64,000 bases of DNA from Hygrophila difformis (Eukaryota; Streptophyta; Magnoliopsida; Lamiales; Acanthaceae). The notes under the pieces are model-generated. The model saw nothing but the letters and a program-made list of their open reading frames with translations, did no database searches and was not told where the DNA came from. This document shows positions 48,173-58,209 of the stretch, piece after piece. The position numbers and the translations under genes were made by a program. The stretch spans positions 26,157,977 to 26,221,976 of the forward strand of contig JAOANR010000012.1 of assembly GCA_030278955.1 (NCBI GenBank). Direction: 5' to 3'. Each line of letters opens with the position of its first letter. Position 1 is the first letter of the stretch.

Positions 48173-51100
48173 TGTAACACCCCGAAATTCATCCTCATAA
48201 GGTTTCAGAATGTTACCGCCACACTTATCAGTCAGGCTCGCCCTTTGGCTAACTTAATTGACAAGTGCTACGGCTAAATATCTTCACATATAAATTTATG
48301 TAATATGGACTTTAAAAATAATTGCCAATTTTATAAAATATAGTCATAAGAAAATTTAAAATACTTAATACCAGAGTCATTGTTCTTTCTCACGCGGAAG
48401 CATAAACTAAAGGTAATATATAGGACATTAATAATTAAAAGTACGTGGTTCCTTAAAGCAACAATCTTTTTGATGAAAGGTATCCCATCCCCAAATGCTC
48501 ATGTCATGAGATGCAGTTCACATGTCAGCTCCAATATCTGTAAAAAGATAACACAACTTTTTATCAGTACAATGGTACTGAGTAAGTCAACCCGCTCCAC
48601 TTTAAGAAGTGGATTTTAAAATAGTGGTTGACACTCATTTAAAAAAATAATTTTCACTTTTTCTTTTAAAAGGAACACACACATTACCATATACAAAATA
48701 AATAACTTTCATTCTTACCATTGTAGCAACTATGCACAAGAGGACACCATTTTCCATATATCATATCATATCATATCGATCATAAGTCATGATCAGCATG
48801 CAGCGGACTCATATACAGACACACTCCGGAGCCTTGGGTAACCCATCACGGATACACCCAAGAGTATAGACTCATACATGCAACAACGCCGTTTTGGCAC
48901 AATTTATCAACAATGCCGTCTTGGCATATTTAGAGGGGGAGGCCCCGCAAGATACATCCCTAGTGCATTAGCCCTCTATCAAGTATGGCATCTTACTCAA
49001 GTTAATAGCGCACAATGGATTTAAAAGTGTTTTTCCCAATTTTCCACATAATATCCTCTTTAAAAGAGTTTTCAACAATTTCACGGGAGTAACCTCATAA
49101 CAAGGGCATTCAATAATGCCAAATATCATTTCAACATTTAACTCCCATATCAATATCTCATAAATATGAAAATATCATTTCATGGATCTCAAAATCCAAC
49201 AATTTCTCACTTAGACTAAAAATCAAGTCCAATATCGCAGTTTACGCCAAGTTAGTTTAAAAATTCATATGAAAGGCGATTGCTATGAAATTTAAACTGT
49301 AGATACTCAACACATAGTTGAACAAGTTTCATGTTTTACACTTTTCAAAATAAGGTATGGAAACAGTTCAAAAATCGAGTTCTTTTCAGAACATATATTC
49401 TGCCAGAAATTCAATGGTGACTTTATAATTTTCAACAGGTTTTAAAAATAGTAATTCGCGACCAAAAATTCTGAAATTTTACCACAAGGTAGATAACATA
49501 TAGATAAATATTTTTTATGAATAAACTATTTGGGTTTGAACACTTAAGACCTTCAAAAATGAGGATTTCAGAAACACTATCATTTCTTAGATTTCAACAA
49601 AAGAGATTTCGACCTTTCGATAAAGTGGATCTCATAACTTTTTCATATGAGTTCTAAAAATTATAAAAATTTCCAGAAAGATACTCAACTCAATAAGGAA
49701 CAAGTTTTATGAAGGAACCTTTGAGGGATAATGGACCAAAATAGTTTAAAAAGATGGATCTTTACATAAACGAAAAACTGACAGATTTTGGTATAATGGG
49801 AAAATTCTAATTTTATACTCTTAAAACATGGATTGGGATTTCCAAAACTTGAAGTAGAGAGTGTTAACTTACTGAATTGATGTATAAGAGCAAGAAGATT
49901 CAAAGATAATGGCCATTATTAACACAAGATTCGCACCACAAATTACGGGTTTCACTGAAATTCGACAAATAGAGGAAAATCAATTTATAATATAAAAATA
50001 AAAGATTTAGATCTCTAAGATACAAGTTTACAAGGAGGATATCTTACTAACCAAGTGTTGAGAAGAGTTAGAACTCTAGAATGATGAAGGTTGCCAAGCC
50101 TACAAAACTCCACAATCCTTAAGATATGCTCACTATGTGGGAGAACTTTGAAGAATAGAATGGGTAGTGAATTTGGCTAATGAGATGGATGAGATTGGTG
50201 TGTTTGAAGGCTAGAAACTCCCTCTATTTATAGGCTAAGATTTTAACAATTGAACATGACACATTGTGAGAGTGATTACAACCTCACCAATCATCCAATT
50301 AAGTGTGTCTTGAGCAATAATGGTTAGAGTATTTGTATCCACTCATTTGGTCCTTATAGCCTAACAAAGAGGCTATTAATTTTGGAGGCTATTAATTTTG
50401 TCCATCATGTTGTCTATTAAAATAATGGTTTGCCTATTATGGAGGCTATTAATCTTGGTGGGTTCAAGAGATAATTGATCACCTTTCTTTGCTAGCCATT
50501 CATCCTAGACACTTGTTAATCATATTGATTTTTCATCTATTTGTTTAGGAAGAAAATTTCTTGCAATTGCTTTTAACATCATATTTGTGTAAGTAGTGTA
50601 TCATGAAAATGATTGAAGTATTAGCTTGTCTAGAAAAATCATTATTCTTGCCATTATTTAGTAGCATGCATTTATACTCAATGAGTTGGATATGATAATA
50701 TAATATTTATTTATTTATTTCAAGTATTGTATTTATATTAATGTGCTTTCAAAAAGATAATAATAATATACTTGCATAGTTTTATTTTATTCACAACAAT
50801 ACTCAAACCACAAAGTCTTCATGTCATCATCAAATAAAAATTATAATCTATGAATATATTTTCTTATATATAAAAGTTATTTCTCATAGATTCACATAAA
50901 AACTCATACTTTTATTTTTATAAAAATTTATTCCATAATGAATATCAAAATACTTAAAATATTCACATACTATCCTCATAATAATTGAAACCAATGTGTA
51001 TATATATAAAAACTTATATATATAATTTAAACAATAGATTTAAAAATTTTTTTGCATAAACTATATAATTCTATTACCCTTAATATTGAAATTCATATTT

Positions 51101-51253
51101 CTTTTGGAAAAGAGAAATTTACATATATAATTTTACAAGTGTTGTTTTATAGAAAAAAAACAATATACTAATTCTTTAAGCAAGTGTTTAAATATTTAAT
51201 AAAAGTCTACTTAATGAATTAAAATTTTTTCGGGTAATTTCTGTGGTATTACA
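48173..51253 (-). mobile_element. Solo LTR of the chromovirus family
   Basis: The 3081-bp reverse complement of the chromovirus LTR (on the plus strand it starts TGTAACACC and ends GGTATTACA) is flanked by a perfect 5-bp duplication TGTGC (48168-48172, 51254-51258). No internal region or second LTR is present, so it arose by recombination between two LTRs. It differs from both LTRs of the full element at many places and has fewer GATAT units, so it is an older, separate insertion. Confidence 0.92.
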
Positions 51254-52168
51254 TGTGCTGTGGGGAGGATGCCCATGAAATACTTGGGTATTCCTGTGGG
51301 TGGTCGAATATGGGGTGGAAATATGGGAACCGGTGTTGGATAAAATAGAGCATAGATTGGCGGGTTGGAAGGGTCATATGCTATCTCAAGCTGGAAGGCT
51401 CAGTCTAATCAAGTCGGTAGTTAACAGTCTACCAACCTATTTCTTGTCCGTCTTTAAGGTTCCTAAAATAGTGGCAGAGCGCATTGAGAAGCTGAAACAC
51501 AATTTCTTTTGGAGTGATTGGGAGGGGGCTAGAAGCATCCATACTATTAATTGGGAATCGATATGCTTGCGTTGGCATGATGGGGGTTTAGGAGTGAGGA
51601 ACGTCCTGGATATAAATGCTGCTCTCCTCCTGAAATGGAAGTGGAGATTTGGGGTGGAGAAGGCTCTGCGGAAAGAGGTAATCAACGCTAAATATTATGC
51701 TATGAACGATCCAGTAGTTCCGAGAGCATGCCAAGGTAGATCGGTTTGGGGCAATATATGTAGTGTGTGGGATTGAATGGAGTCGGAAGGTGATAGGGGT
51801 TCCTTCATCATTCAAGTGGGGGATGGATGTCGTACTAGATTTTGGGCCGACAAATGGGTGGAGGGGGGCCCGACTTTGAAGGATATGTTTCCCCGGATAT
51901 TTGCTCTCTCGGTGAACAAGGAAGGAAAGATGGAGAGTTTGGTGAATGGAGCGGGTGTATTTGGCAATGGAAGGTTGAATTGAGGAGAAAGTTGTTTGAT
52001 TGAGACATAGGTGTTTGGGAGGATTTTTTAGTTTACTTGAATCAGCAGCATCTTAATAGGTTCATGGAAGACAAAATCAGATGGACCAAAGAGGGGAATG
52101 GTGTTTTTTCGAGCAGGTCTTGTTGGTATAGACTCGAGGGGGAAGAGGTGGATGAGAAGAGATGGCTC
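51254..52168 (+). pseudogene. LINE reverse transcriptase C-terminal region
   Basis: Starts MKYLGIPVGGR-like and includes HRLAGWKGHMLSQAGRLSLIKSVVNSLPTYFLSVFK and WGNICSVW, matching the region after the RT active site in the intact LINE. A stop is present at 51774. It is cut by the TRIM element at 52168. Confidence 0.82.
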
Positions 52169-52499
52169 TGTTGAAAAATGGCATAAACATCAAATGCCGC
52201 AAAAGTAACAGGAATCGCCGAAGTCCAATAAGGAGGCTCATCTACCACGCCGGATTTGTTGAAGCCATCATAAGAACAGTTTAGCATGTGTTGATTGTCT
52301 GTTGTGTGTTTTAAATTCTATAAATATGTACTTGAATTGTTGTAATGCTTAGAGCAGAGCAAATAGTGAAGCAAAGAGCCAAGCAATCTGCTCTCCGCTC
52401 TTGGTTATCCTTTTGAGATATCAAGAGTGTAAAGTGTCTTGTGCGTGTGAGATATCAAATCCACAAATTGATATCAGTGTGTGATATCAAGAAATTACA
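52169..52499 (+). repeat. TRIM 5' LTR
   Basis: 331 bp with TG...CA ends; TATAAATA at 52319-52326. Confidence 0.9.
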
Positions 52500-52502
52500 A
52501 AA

Positions 52503-52623
52503 TGGTATCAGAGCCTGAGTGATCCTGTGTGATCCAAACTCAGAGCGAAGAAAAGCTGGGTAGAAGCCCAGAGCCTGAGTGATTCAAACTCAGAGCGGAA
52601 AAAAAGCTGTGTAGAAGCACAGA
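52503..52623 (+). repeat. TRIM primer site and local tandem duplication
   Basis: TGGTATCAGAGC at 52503-52514 is followed by two copies of a roughly 55-bp unit (AGAGCCTGAGTGAT...AAACTCAGAGCG...TAGAAGC), so part of the primer-site context was duplicated. Confidence 0.7.
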
Positions 52624-53396
52624 TTAATTTAAGTTGAAGTTCAAGGGAAGAAAGGAGTACACAAATTGGCTCTTCTCCCTCCAGAAAATCTGCCCTCCAC
52701 CTTCATCAGACTAAGTGAGAAGTGAGCAGCCAGACTTGTTGTCATCTCTGTGAGAAGCCATCGGTGCTTCTCAGACCACCGTTGCCGGGAAGCCCCGGAC
52801 TTGATGCGTTGCCCGCTGCCACCACCAGCTGCAGCACACCTCCAGCGAACCCACACCGTCGCACTACCTCCAGCGCTGCCCGCTGCCACCGCCCAGCCCA
52901 GCCTCCTCGAGCTGCCGCCACCGCCGAACGCCGGAACCGTCGACCAGCCGCTCTCCTCCACCACCGCTGCTCAGTGGAATCTCAGATTTGTTTGGTTTCT
53001 TGATGACTCCATTTTGAAGGCACTTGGTCAATATGCTAGTGCATCCGTGGGCAATTAAAGGAGTAAGTTAAAAAATAAAATAAAAAAATAAAGAAGTTGG
53101 GCCATCTTTAAACAAGTTGAAGAAGACACACGTAATAAAAACTAGAGAAAGTGTATGAAGCTTGCTCATTGATTAGCTCAGTCAATTGGGAACAGTTGGA
53201 CGTTGGTATTGAAATTAATCCCCACCAACTCACTGCCACAAATTTAAAGCAAAGCAAGAAATTAATGATTTGTGCATACTAGTTTCTGAAGCCTTGAAGA
53301 AATTAGAATTTTGGAGCCAGAAAAATTTATGGAAGAATTCAAGAAGATGATAGGGATGATAGATGACAGAAGCATTTGAAGTTTACGGGGGACTTT
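52624..53396 (+). other. TRIM interior with a GC-rich, possibly captured stretch
   Basis: About 52770-52980 is strikingly GC-rich and codes for Pro/Ala/Arg-rich nonsense in several frames. It may be a captured host fragment. No domain is recognisable. The end has a purine tract (ACGGGGGAC) before the 3' LTR. Confidence 0.5.
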
Positions 53397-53723
53397 TGTT
53401 GAAAAATGGCATAAACATCAAATGCCGCAAAAGTAACAGGAATCGCCGAAGTCCAATAAGGAGGCTCATCTACCACGCCGGATTTGTTGAAGCCATCATA
53501 AGAACAGTTTAGCATGTGTTGATTGTCTGTTGTGTGTTTTAAATTCTATAAATATGTACTTGAATTGTTGTAATGCTTAGAGCAGAGCAAATAGTGAAGC
53601 AAAGAGCCAAGCAACTCTCCGCTCTTGGTTATCCTTTTGAGATATCAAGAGTGTAAAGTGTCTTGTGCGTGTGAGATATCAAATCCACAAATTGATATCA
53701 GTGTGTGATATCAAGAAATTACA
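53397..53723 (+). repeat. TRIM 3' LTR
   Basis: 327 bp, identical to the 5' LTR except for a 4-bp gap. Confidence 0.9.
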
Positions 53724-53728
53724 GGCTC

Positions 53729-55030
53729 TGGCGGAGGCTTTGGAGGATGCTGTGTCCGGCGAAAGTGAAGCTGTTGGGTTGGAAAGTCTTGAAAGATGCT
53801 CTTCCCGTTCGTATGGCACTAGCGAGGAGAGGGTGTTTGAATATGCAACAAGTATCCTGCCCTTGGTGTGGAGTTGATCCTGAGACGACGGATCATATAT
53901 TGTGCATGTGTAAGGTCGCGGTTGATCTATGGTACAGAGGGGCAAAGTGGTTTGGTGTGTCCTGGGTTTTGCCTGGGACGACAAAGGGGCTGTTGGAAGG
54001 GTGGTTGGGCTTCCAGCCGAGCCACGGGAAGCAGGAGGCGTGGCATCTTGTCGGGGCTGCCATTTTGTGGACGTTATGGAGATGGAGGAATCTGGCAGTG
54101 TTCAGGGGACAATCGGTTGATACAAACATGATGTTAGATGAAACAAGGTGGAGGGTGGGTCTCTGGTGGCAGGCGGCCATGGGAGGGATGGGAGTCAACA
54201 TGGCCTGTTTGGATATAGATTTCCCAGGGTGCCTAGTGTCGAAGTACAGGGGCAAGAACAAAGTTGCTCGTGGGGGTCTGATTTGGGACAGGCCATGGGT
54301 GGTGGAAAGTGAACACCGATGGGTCTTCCTTGGGGAACCCGGGCCAGTCCAGGGTCGGAGGTGTCATTAGGAATTCCGAGGTCGAAGTTATATTTGTGAT
54401 TTCAGATAATATTGGTATAACGGACTCGTCAGGTAACGGCCATTAGCAGGGTTTGTAAGGCTCTTGTACGTGATCAGGGCTTTCCACTCCCAAGATTGGT
54501 GTTTGAATGTGACTCACAAAATGTGGTATTATGGATGACTGACCCGGAGTGGTTACCGTGGAGATTTCATAAGTTGATGGGGCCGATCTTGGATTTACTG
54601 AGATGTGCAGGGGAGGTCAGGGTGAATCATATATATCGAGAACGTAATGAGATGGCTGACATGTGGCCTAGAAAAGGTGCGGCAGGAGAAGAAAAGGTGG
54701 AAGCTTGGCTGTAGGCGAAGGGAGCGCTGAGTCGAGAGGCTGGTCTGAACCAGATGAAGCTGTTTTGCTTTTTGATGGCAATAGACAGGGAGTCGGAATT
54801 GGGAGGGATTTTGTACTTCAGGTCTACTTTTGTTTGTTCCTCTTTTTCTTTTTTGTTCTCAGTTTTGTGCATCGATTTTGAGCGGGTAGAGACTCTAAAT
54901 CTGTTGTCGTCTGCTATACTTGGGGCAGGTGGTAGTGTAGTTGTTTGGGAGTCTTATCACTGAATTTGACCCAGTTTGTAGTGTTTGGTTTATCAATACA
55001 GTTCTATTTTCACAAAAAAAAAAAAAAAGA
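53729..55030 (+). pseudogene. LINE zinc-binding region, RNase H and 3' end
   Basis: Pieces are AKVKLLGWKVLKDALPVRMALARRGCLNM, CPWCGVDPETTDHILCMC (zf-RVT type), NTDGSSLGNPG-like sequence, FECDSQNVVLWM and VNHIYRERNEMADMW (RNase H). A stop ends the frame near 54714. A T-rich 3' UTR and a poly(A) tail (55014-55030) follow, then the target duplicate. Confidence 0.82.
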
Positions 55031-55043
55031 AAAAGTATCCAAT

Positions 55044-55320
55044 GTGGTGCAGGCAATGTAAAATAAATACCTCGGCCATCGTCTAAGCACGAAAGCACGA
55101 ACCTCATCCTGTCTCTTAAAATCTAATGAGTATTGGAACAAATATTTAGGCATGTGGAACATGTAATATTGATACCAACCCGACATGTGTTAATGCATTT
55201 GAACAAAATTGGAAAAACATGGTAAAAAACAGGTAAAAGATGATATGTTGAGCCTGGAAGAGGTGAATTGATTTATTCACCGTTGGTATTTTTGTGTAAA
55301 GGAGAGCATTATACGTGTAG
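55044..55320. other. Spacer before the duplicated PGG exon
   Basis: No coding signal and no visible match to the upstream exons of the ankyrin/PGG gene. Similarity to intron 6 of that gene begins only at the last bases (CGTGTAG, 55314-55320), so the duplicated unit starts at or close to the splice acceptor. Confidence 0.6.
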
Positions 55321-55934
55321 GAAGTGGAGAGCATTGTTCAACCCAAGTTGAAAGAAGAACTAAATGAGAACAACAAGACACCCGAAGTCTTGTTTACTGA
55401 AGAGCACAGGGAGCTTGTCAAAGACGCGGAAAGCTGGATGAAAAGCACGTCGGGATCAAGTATGATTGTTGGGACGCTCATTGCAGCAGTCATGTTCACG
55501 ACAGCGTTCACCGTTCCTGGGGGTAATAAAAACGATACTGGCCTGCCAACCATGCTGGACTCTTACCCGACAGCATTCTTGATCTTCATGATTTCTAATG
55601 CGTTATCGCTCTTCAGCTCCTCGACGTCGTTGTTAATGTTCTTGGGAATTCTTACAGCCCGGTACGCAGAAGAAGATTTCCTGAGATCATTGCCGACAAA
55701 GTTGGTCTTCGGACTACTGTGCTTGTTCGTCTCGGTTGTGACAATGATGTCCTCCTTTGGGACAGCATTGTATCTTGGGTAACTATTCCGATTATCATTC
55801 TGTCGGTGATTCCAATCGCTTTGTTCTCGGTTCTCCAGTTTCCTGTATTGATTGAGATGAGCTTCCGCACTTATGGCTCTGGGATATGTAACAAGCCTTA
55901 GAAAAATGCCCTTTGGAAGTTTTTCAGATGCTAG
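55321..55934 (+). pseudogene. Duplicated last exon of the ankyrin/PGG gene, broken
   Basis: Aligns over its whole length with exon 7 at 13177-13812 (636 bp) and is exactly 22 bp shorter. The missing 22 bp lie between two TATCT copies (after 55774). The shift creates a stop at once (…YLG then TAA). A second lesion changes a Lys codon to TAG at 55900. Apart from these I count about seven substitutions. The splice acceptor and the natural stop position are retained. No upstream ankyrin exons are nearby, so it cannot make the family protein. Confidence 0.9.
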
Positions 55935-56326
55935 TATTGAAGTAATATTTTAGGTTGAGCACATATATGTCCTTGTGCATCTATTTAAGGTGTTATATGT
56001 AGCTTGTTCCCCTCACCCCATTTAAACACTATGCATGATCTTATTGTGGTTTGCTCTATGGCTAATGGAGTTCTTAACTAATTTTGCAATAAACAATTGG
56101 AATATTACTTGTATAAGGATGATGACTTGACCTATTGATCAAGTTCCCTAACTCTCAACCTGTAAGTTGGGGAATCGACTCCCACCCGCCCCCATCATTC
56201 TCCTTTGGTCTCTTTGTAATTTATGTGATATGGGTTCCACCATCTATTTCCTAGCATATATAGGCTGCTCAGCAAAAAAAATATTACTACCATTCGCTTT
56301 ATTCCTCTTTGTTTGTCATTAAAGGG
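55935..56326 (+). other. Duplicated 3' flank of the PGG exon
   Basis: Matches 13813-14055 with more changes than the exon (for example 'gcaataaacaattgga' in both). It is interrupted by a SINE and ends where a poly(T) starts. Confidence 0.75.
56116..56280 (+). mobile_element. tRNA-derived SINE (candidate)
   Basis: Absent from the equivalent place in the first copy (14010-14020). The body has a B-box-like GGGGAATCGACTCCCA, ends in an A run and is bracketed by ATATTACT (56102-56109, 56281-56288). The right-hand duplicate lost about 5 bp relative to the empty site. It is different in sequence from the SINE at 10333. Confidence 0.65.
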
Positions 56327-57060
56327 TTTTTTTTTTTGAGGAAATTGCATTTTATTCCATCCAAAATCACAATGGTTGAAAGCACAACATACAAGATCTA
56401 AAACATCCGAGAACCAAAGTAGAAAATAGGAAATTAAATGAAAGGTTGACATCTCGATCAACATCGACGGAAACCGACATCTTGGATCAGAACACCACCA
56501 ATGGACTATAAGCCACCATTACCAGGAACCATGTGACAGTTCATAACTTCGACCCCCAGAAGACAATAGCAATCCCAATTGTCGAGACGAGAGTGATTTC
56601 CAAGCATTAGCTCAATAATCGCATCTCCCCTACCAAATAGTTTACCAATCCAAATGCATCGAACTCAAAAGGCTAGATGGGATTTGGAAAACGGAGACAG
56701 CATGAGAAAAGATATGAGTGAAAGTGTATAAGGAAATGGAAAGACCTGCAGAGCACTAGAAAACATTTCACACCAGAACCCCAAAGAGCCCAAAGCAATA
56801 TGAAGATAGCCGAAAAAAGGAAAGAGCGCACAAAATAGTACCAGAAACACTCACACTCTCCCTACTCAATCTAACCAATTCTTGTCAAGACAAAAACCTC
56901 TTTCAGGACCAAGAAAACAAAAACCCCCTCAATCAAATAATTGAATTGTTCAACAACCCTTCGGCACTTTATTCTTTTTTCTTTCTCTCTTTTTTCTTTT
57001 TTTTTTTCTAATAGGTTGCAAATTCTCTTTTTGTTTTTTTTTTTTTCACTCAATATGCCC
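56327..57060 (-). mobile_element. Poly(A)-tailed retrosequence, 3' end (candidate)
   Basis: Read on the minus strand, this ends GGATGGAATAAAATGCAATT and a poly(A) at 56327-56337, exactly where similarity to the 3' flank of the first PGG copy stops. It contains further A-rich runs near 57000-57050. No ORF is recognised. It is probably the tail of a LINE or a processed sequence; its 5' boundary is uncertain. Confidence 0.45.
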
Positions 57061-57739
57061 AAAGGCCAAGTAGCGGCAATATAATACTCATCTCAGTCCT
57101 TTTTGTTCAAAAAATTCCAAGCGTAAACCCAAAAACATAAGGGCACACGATCTTGTGATAAATAAGGCCTGCCTCACATTAGGCCGATAATGGTCATTCC
57201 AAACTCTCAATGAAACAAGGGAATTGTATGACTAAAGGCTGGTGTAAGCATCATTTGTGGACAGACATTATTCTGGGAGAGCAAGGAGAAAACTCGAGAG
57301 TGAAAGCTCAAGAAGTGTTTGTAGGAGTAAGGTAGGAATGAAAGGCCAGCCAAAAACAGGACCCTGAGTTCGATGCACTGAATTGGAAAACATAGGCAAG
57401 CTTGACATGATTTTTGAAGTAAAAACTTGGAAATCAGAATGGCCCCAACAAATGCATGCAGTCAGAAAAACATCAGGTTACACTCACCAGTGATTCTTCA
57501 GTTGGCTCGACATACTTGTTGCAAGGTATTATCAGTCCAAAGGCAATCATCCAGCATCTGACTTTATGGCACGACAGCACCAACATGAAACAGCAACTTG
57601 AAAAATTTGTTGTAAATATTTTCATTGGATAGATCAAGAAGCACCAGCACAAGACAGCAATCCTCGGGGTATCCAATCATCGACATCCTCCAGTTGAAAC
57701 CTGAACCTGTTCAAGTATCTCCATTGTTGAACCCTCAGC
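57061..57739. other. Unassigned spacer
   Basis: Nothing recognised with confidence. On the minus strand about 57480-57690 there is a short frame ending in a donor-like GTGAGT, which could be a decayed exon, but no family is apparent. Confidence 0.3.
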
Positions 57740-57861
57740 CCCCATCTTTTCTTTTCTTTTTCTATATATATATATATTTTTTTTATATATGCTAAGCATC
57801 ATCGGACAATTGCAGCAAGGACAAACACCACTAAGCATCTCAACCGCCCTAGTTTACAAAC

Positions 57862-58182
57862 TCCTACCCACAGCCTCCCAATGCTAGGACATACCAGAAG
57901 ATAACAAAACAAGAATGGAGACAAAAAGATACCAAAAGAGGAAAGCAGAACCCCACCCACAACCTCCCAAAGCAAATCAGGATGCCAAAATTAAACAAAA
58001 CAACAAGGAGACAAAGAAAGAAAAACGGAAATCTACCCACAGCTTCCCAAGGCAAACCAGCAAGGACATACCCTGTAACCACTGAGATACACCTGCAGAC
58101 TGCTACTAAAAGATAACAAAGCAAAAAAAGAAGACAAAAGAAACATAACTCCACCCACAGCCTTCCAAAACAAACCAGGATG
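57862..58182 (-). repeat. Degenerate tandem repeats in the LINE 3' UTR
   Basis: Four copies of a motif that reads, on the minus strand, like GGTTTGYYTTGGRAGGCTGTGG followed by a T-rich part. They are centred near 57875, 57962, 58045 and 58160, about 85-115 bp apart. Confidence 0.65.
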
Positions 58183-58209
58183 CCTCTATCACTCAGAACT
58201 CAATATCGT

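Larger units (their letters stand above)
52169..53723 (+). mobile_element. TRIM-like small LTR retrotransposon
   Basis: LTRs 52169-52499 (331 bp) and 53397-53723 (327 bp) start TGTTGAAAAATGG and end GAAATTACA. I see no substitutions between them, only a 4-bp gap (tctg). The target duplication is GGCTC (52164-52168, 53724-53728). The primer site TGGTATCAGAGC (52503-52514) follows the first LTR. The 0.9-kb interior has no gag or pol. Total size is 1.55 kb, so it must be mobilised by proteins of another element. Confidence 0.88.
16851..55030 (+). mobile_element. 5'-truncated L1-type LINE, split by three later insertions
   Basis: The LINE body is 16851-17557, 47108-48172, 51259-52168 and 53729-55030, about 4.0 kb in total. 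It begins inside the endonuclease domain, so it is 5'-truncated. It ends in a poly(A) tail (about 55014-55030) and is flanked by a 13-bp target duplication (16838-16850, 55031-55043). In order it encodes endonuclease, reverse transcriptase, a zinc-binding region and RNase H, all with stops and frameshifts. It is related to the intact minus-strand LINE at 57.7-64 kb. Removing the three nested elements restores one continuous LINE order. Confidence 0.88.

Noticed and set aside
57480..57690. Possible host exon on the minus strand
   Set aside because: Frame is short and broken in alternative readings, with no family similarity I can name.
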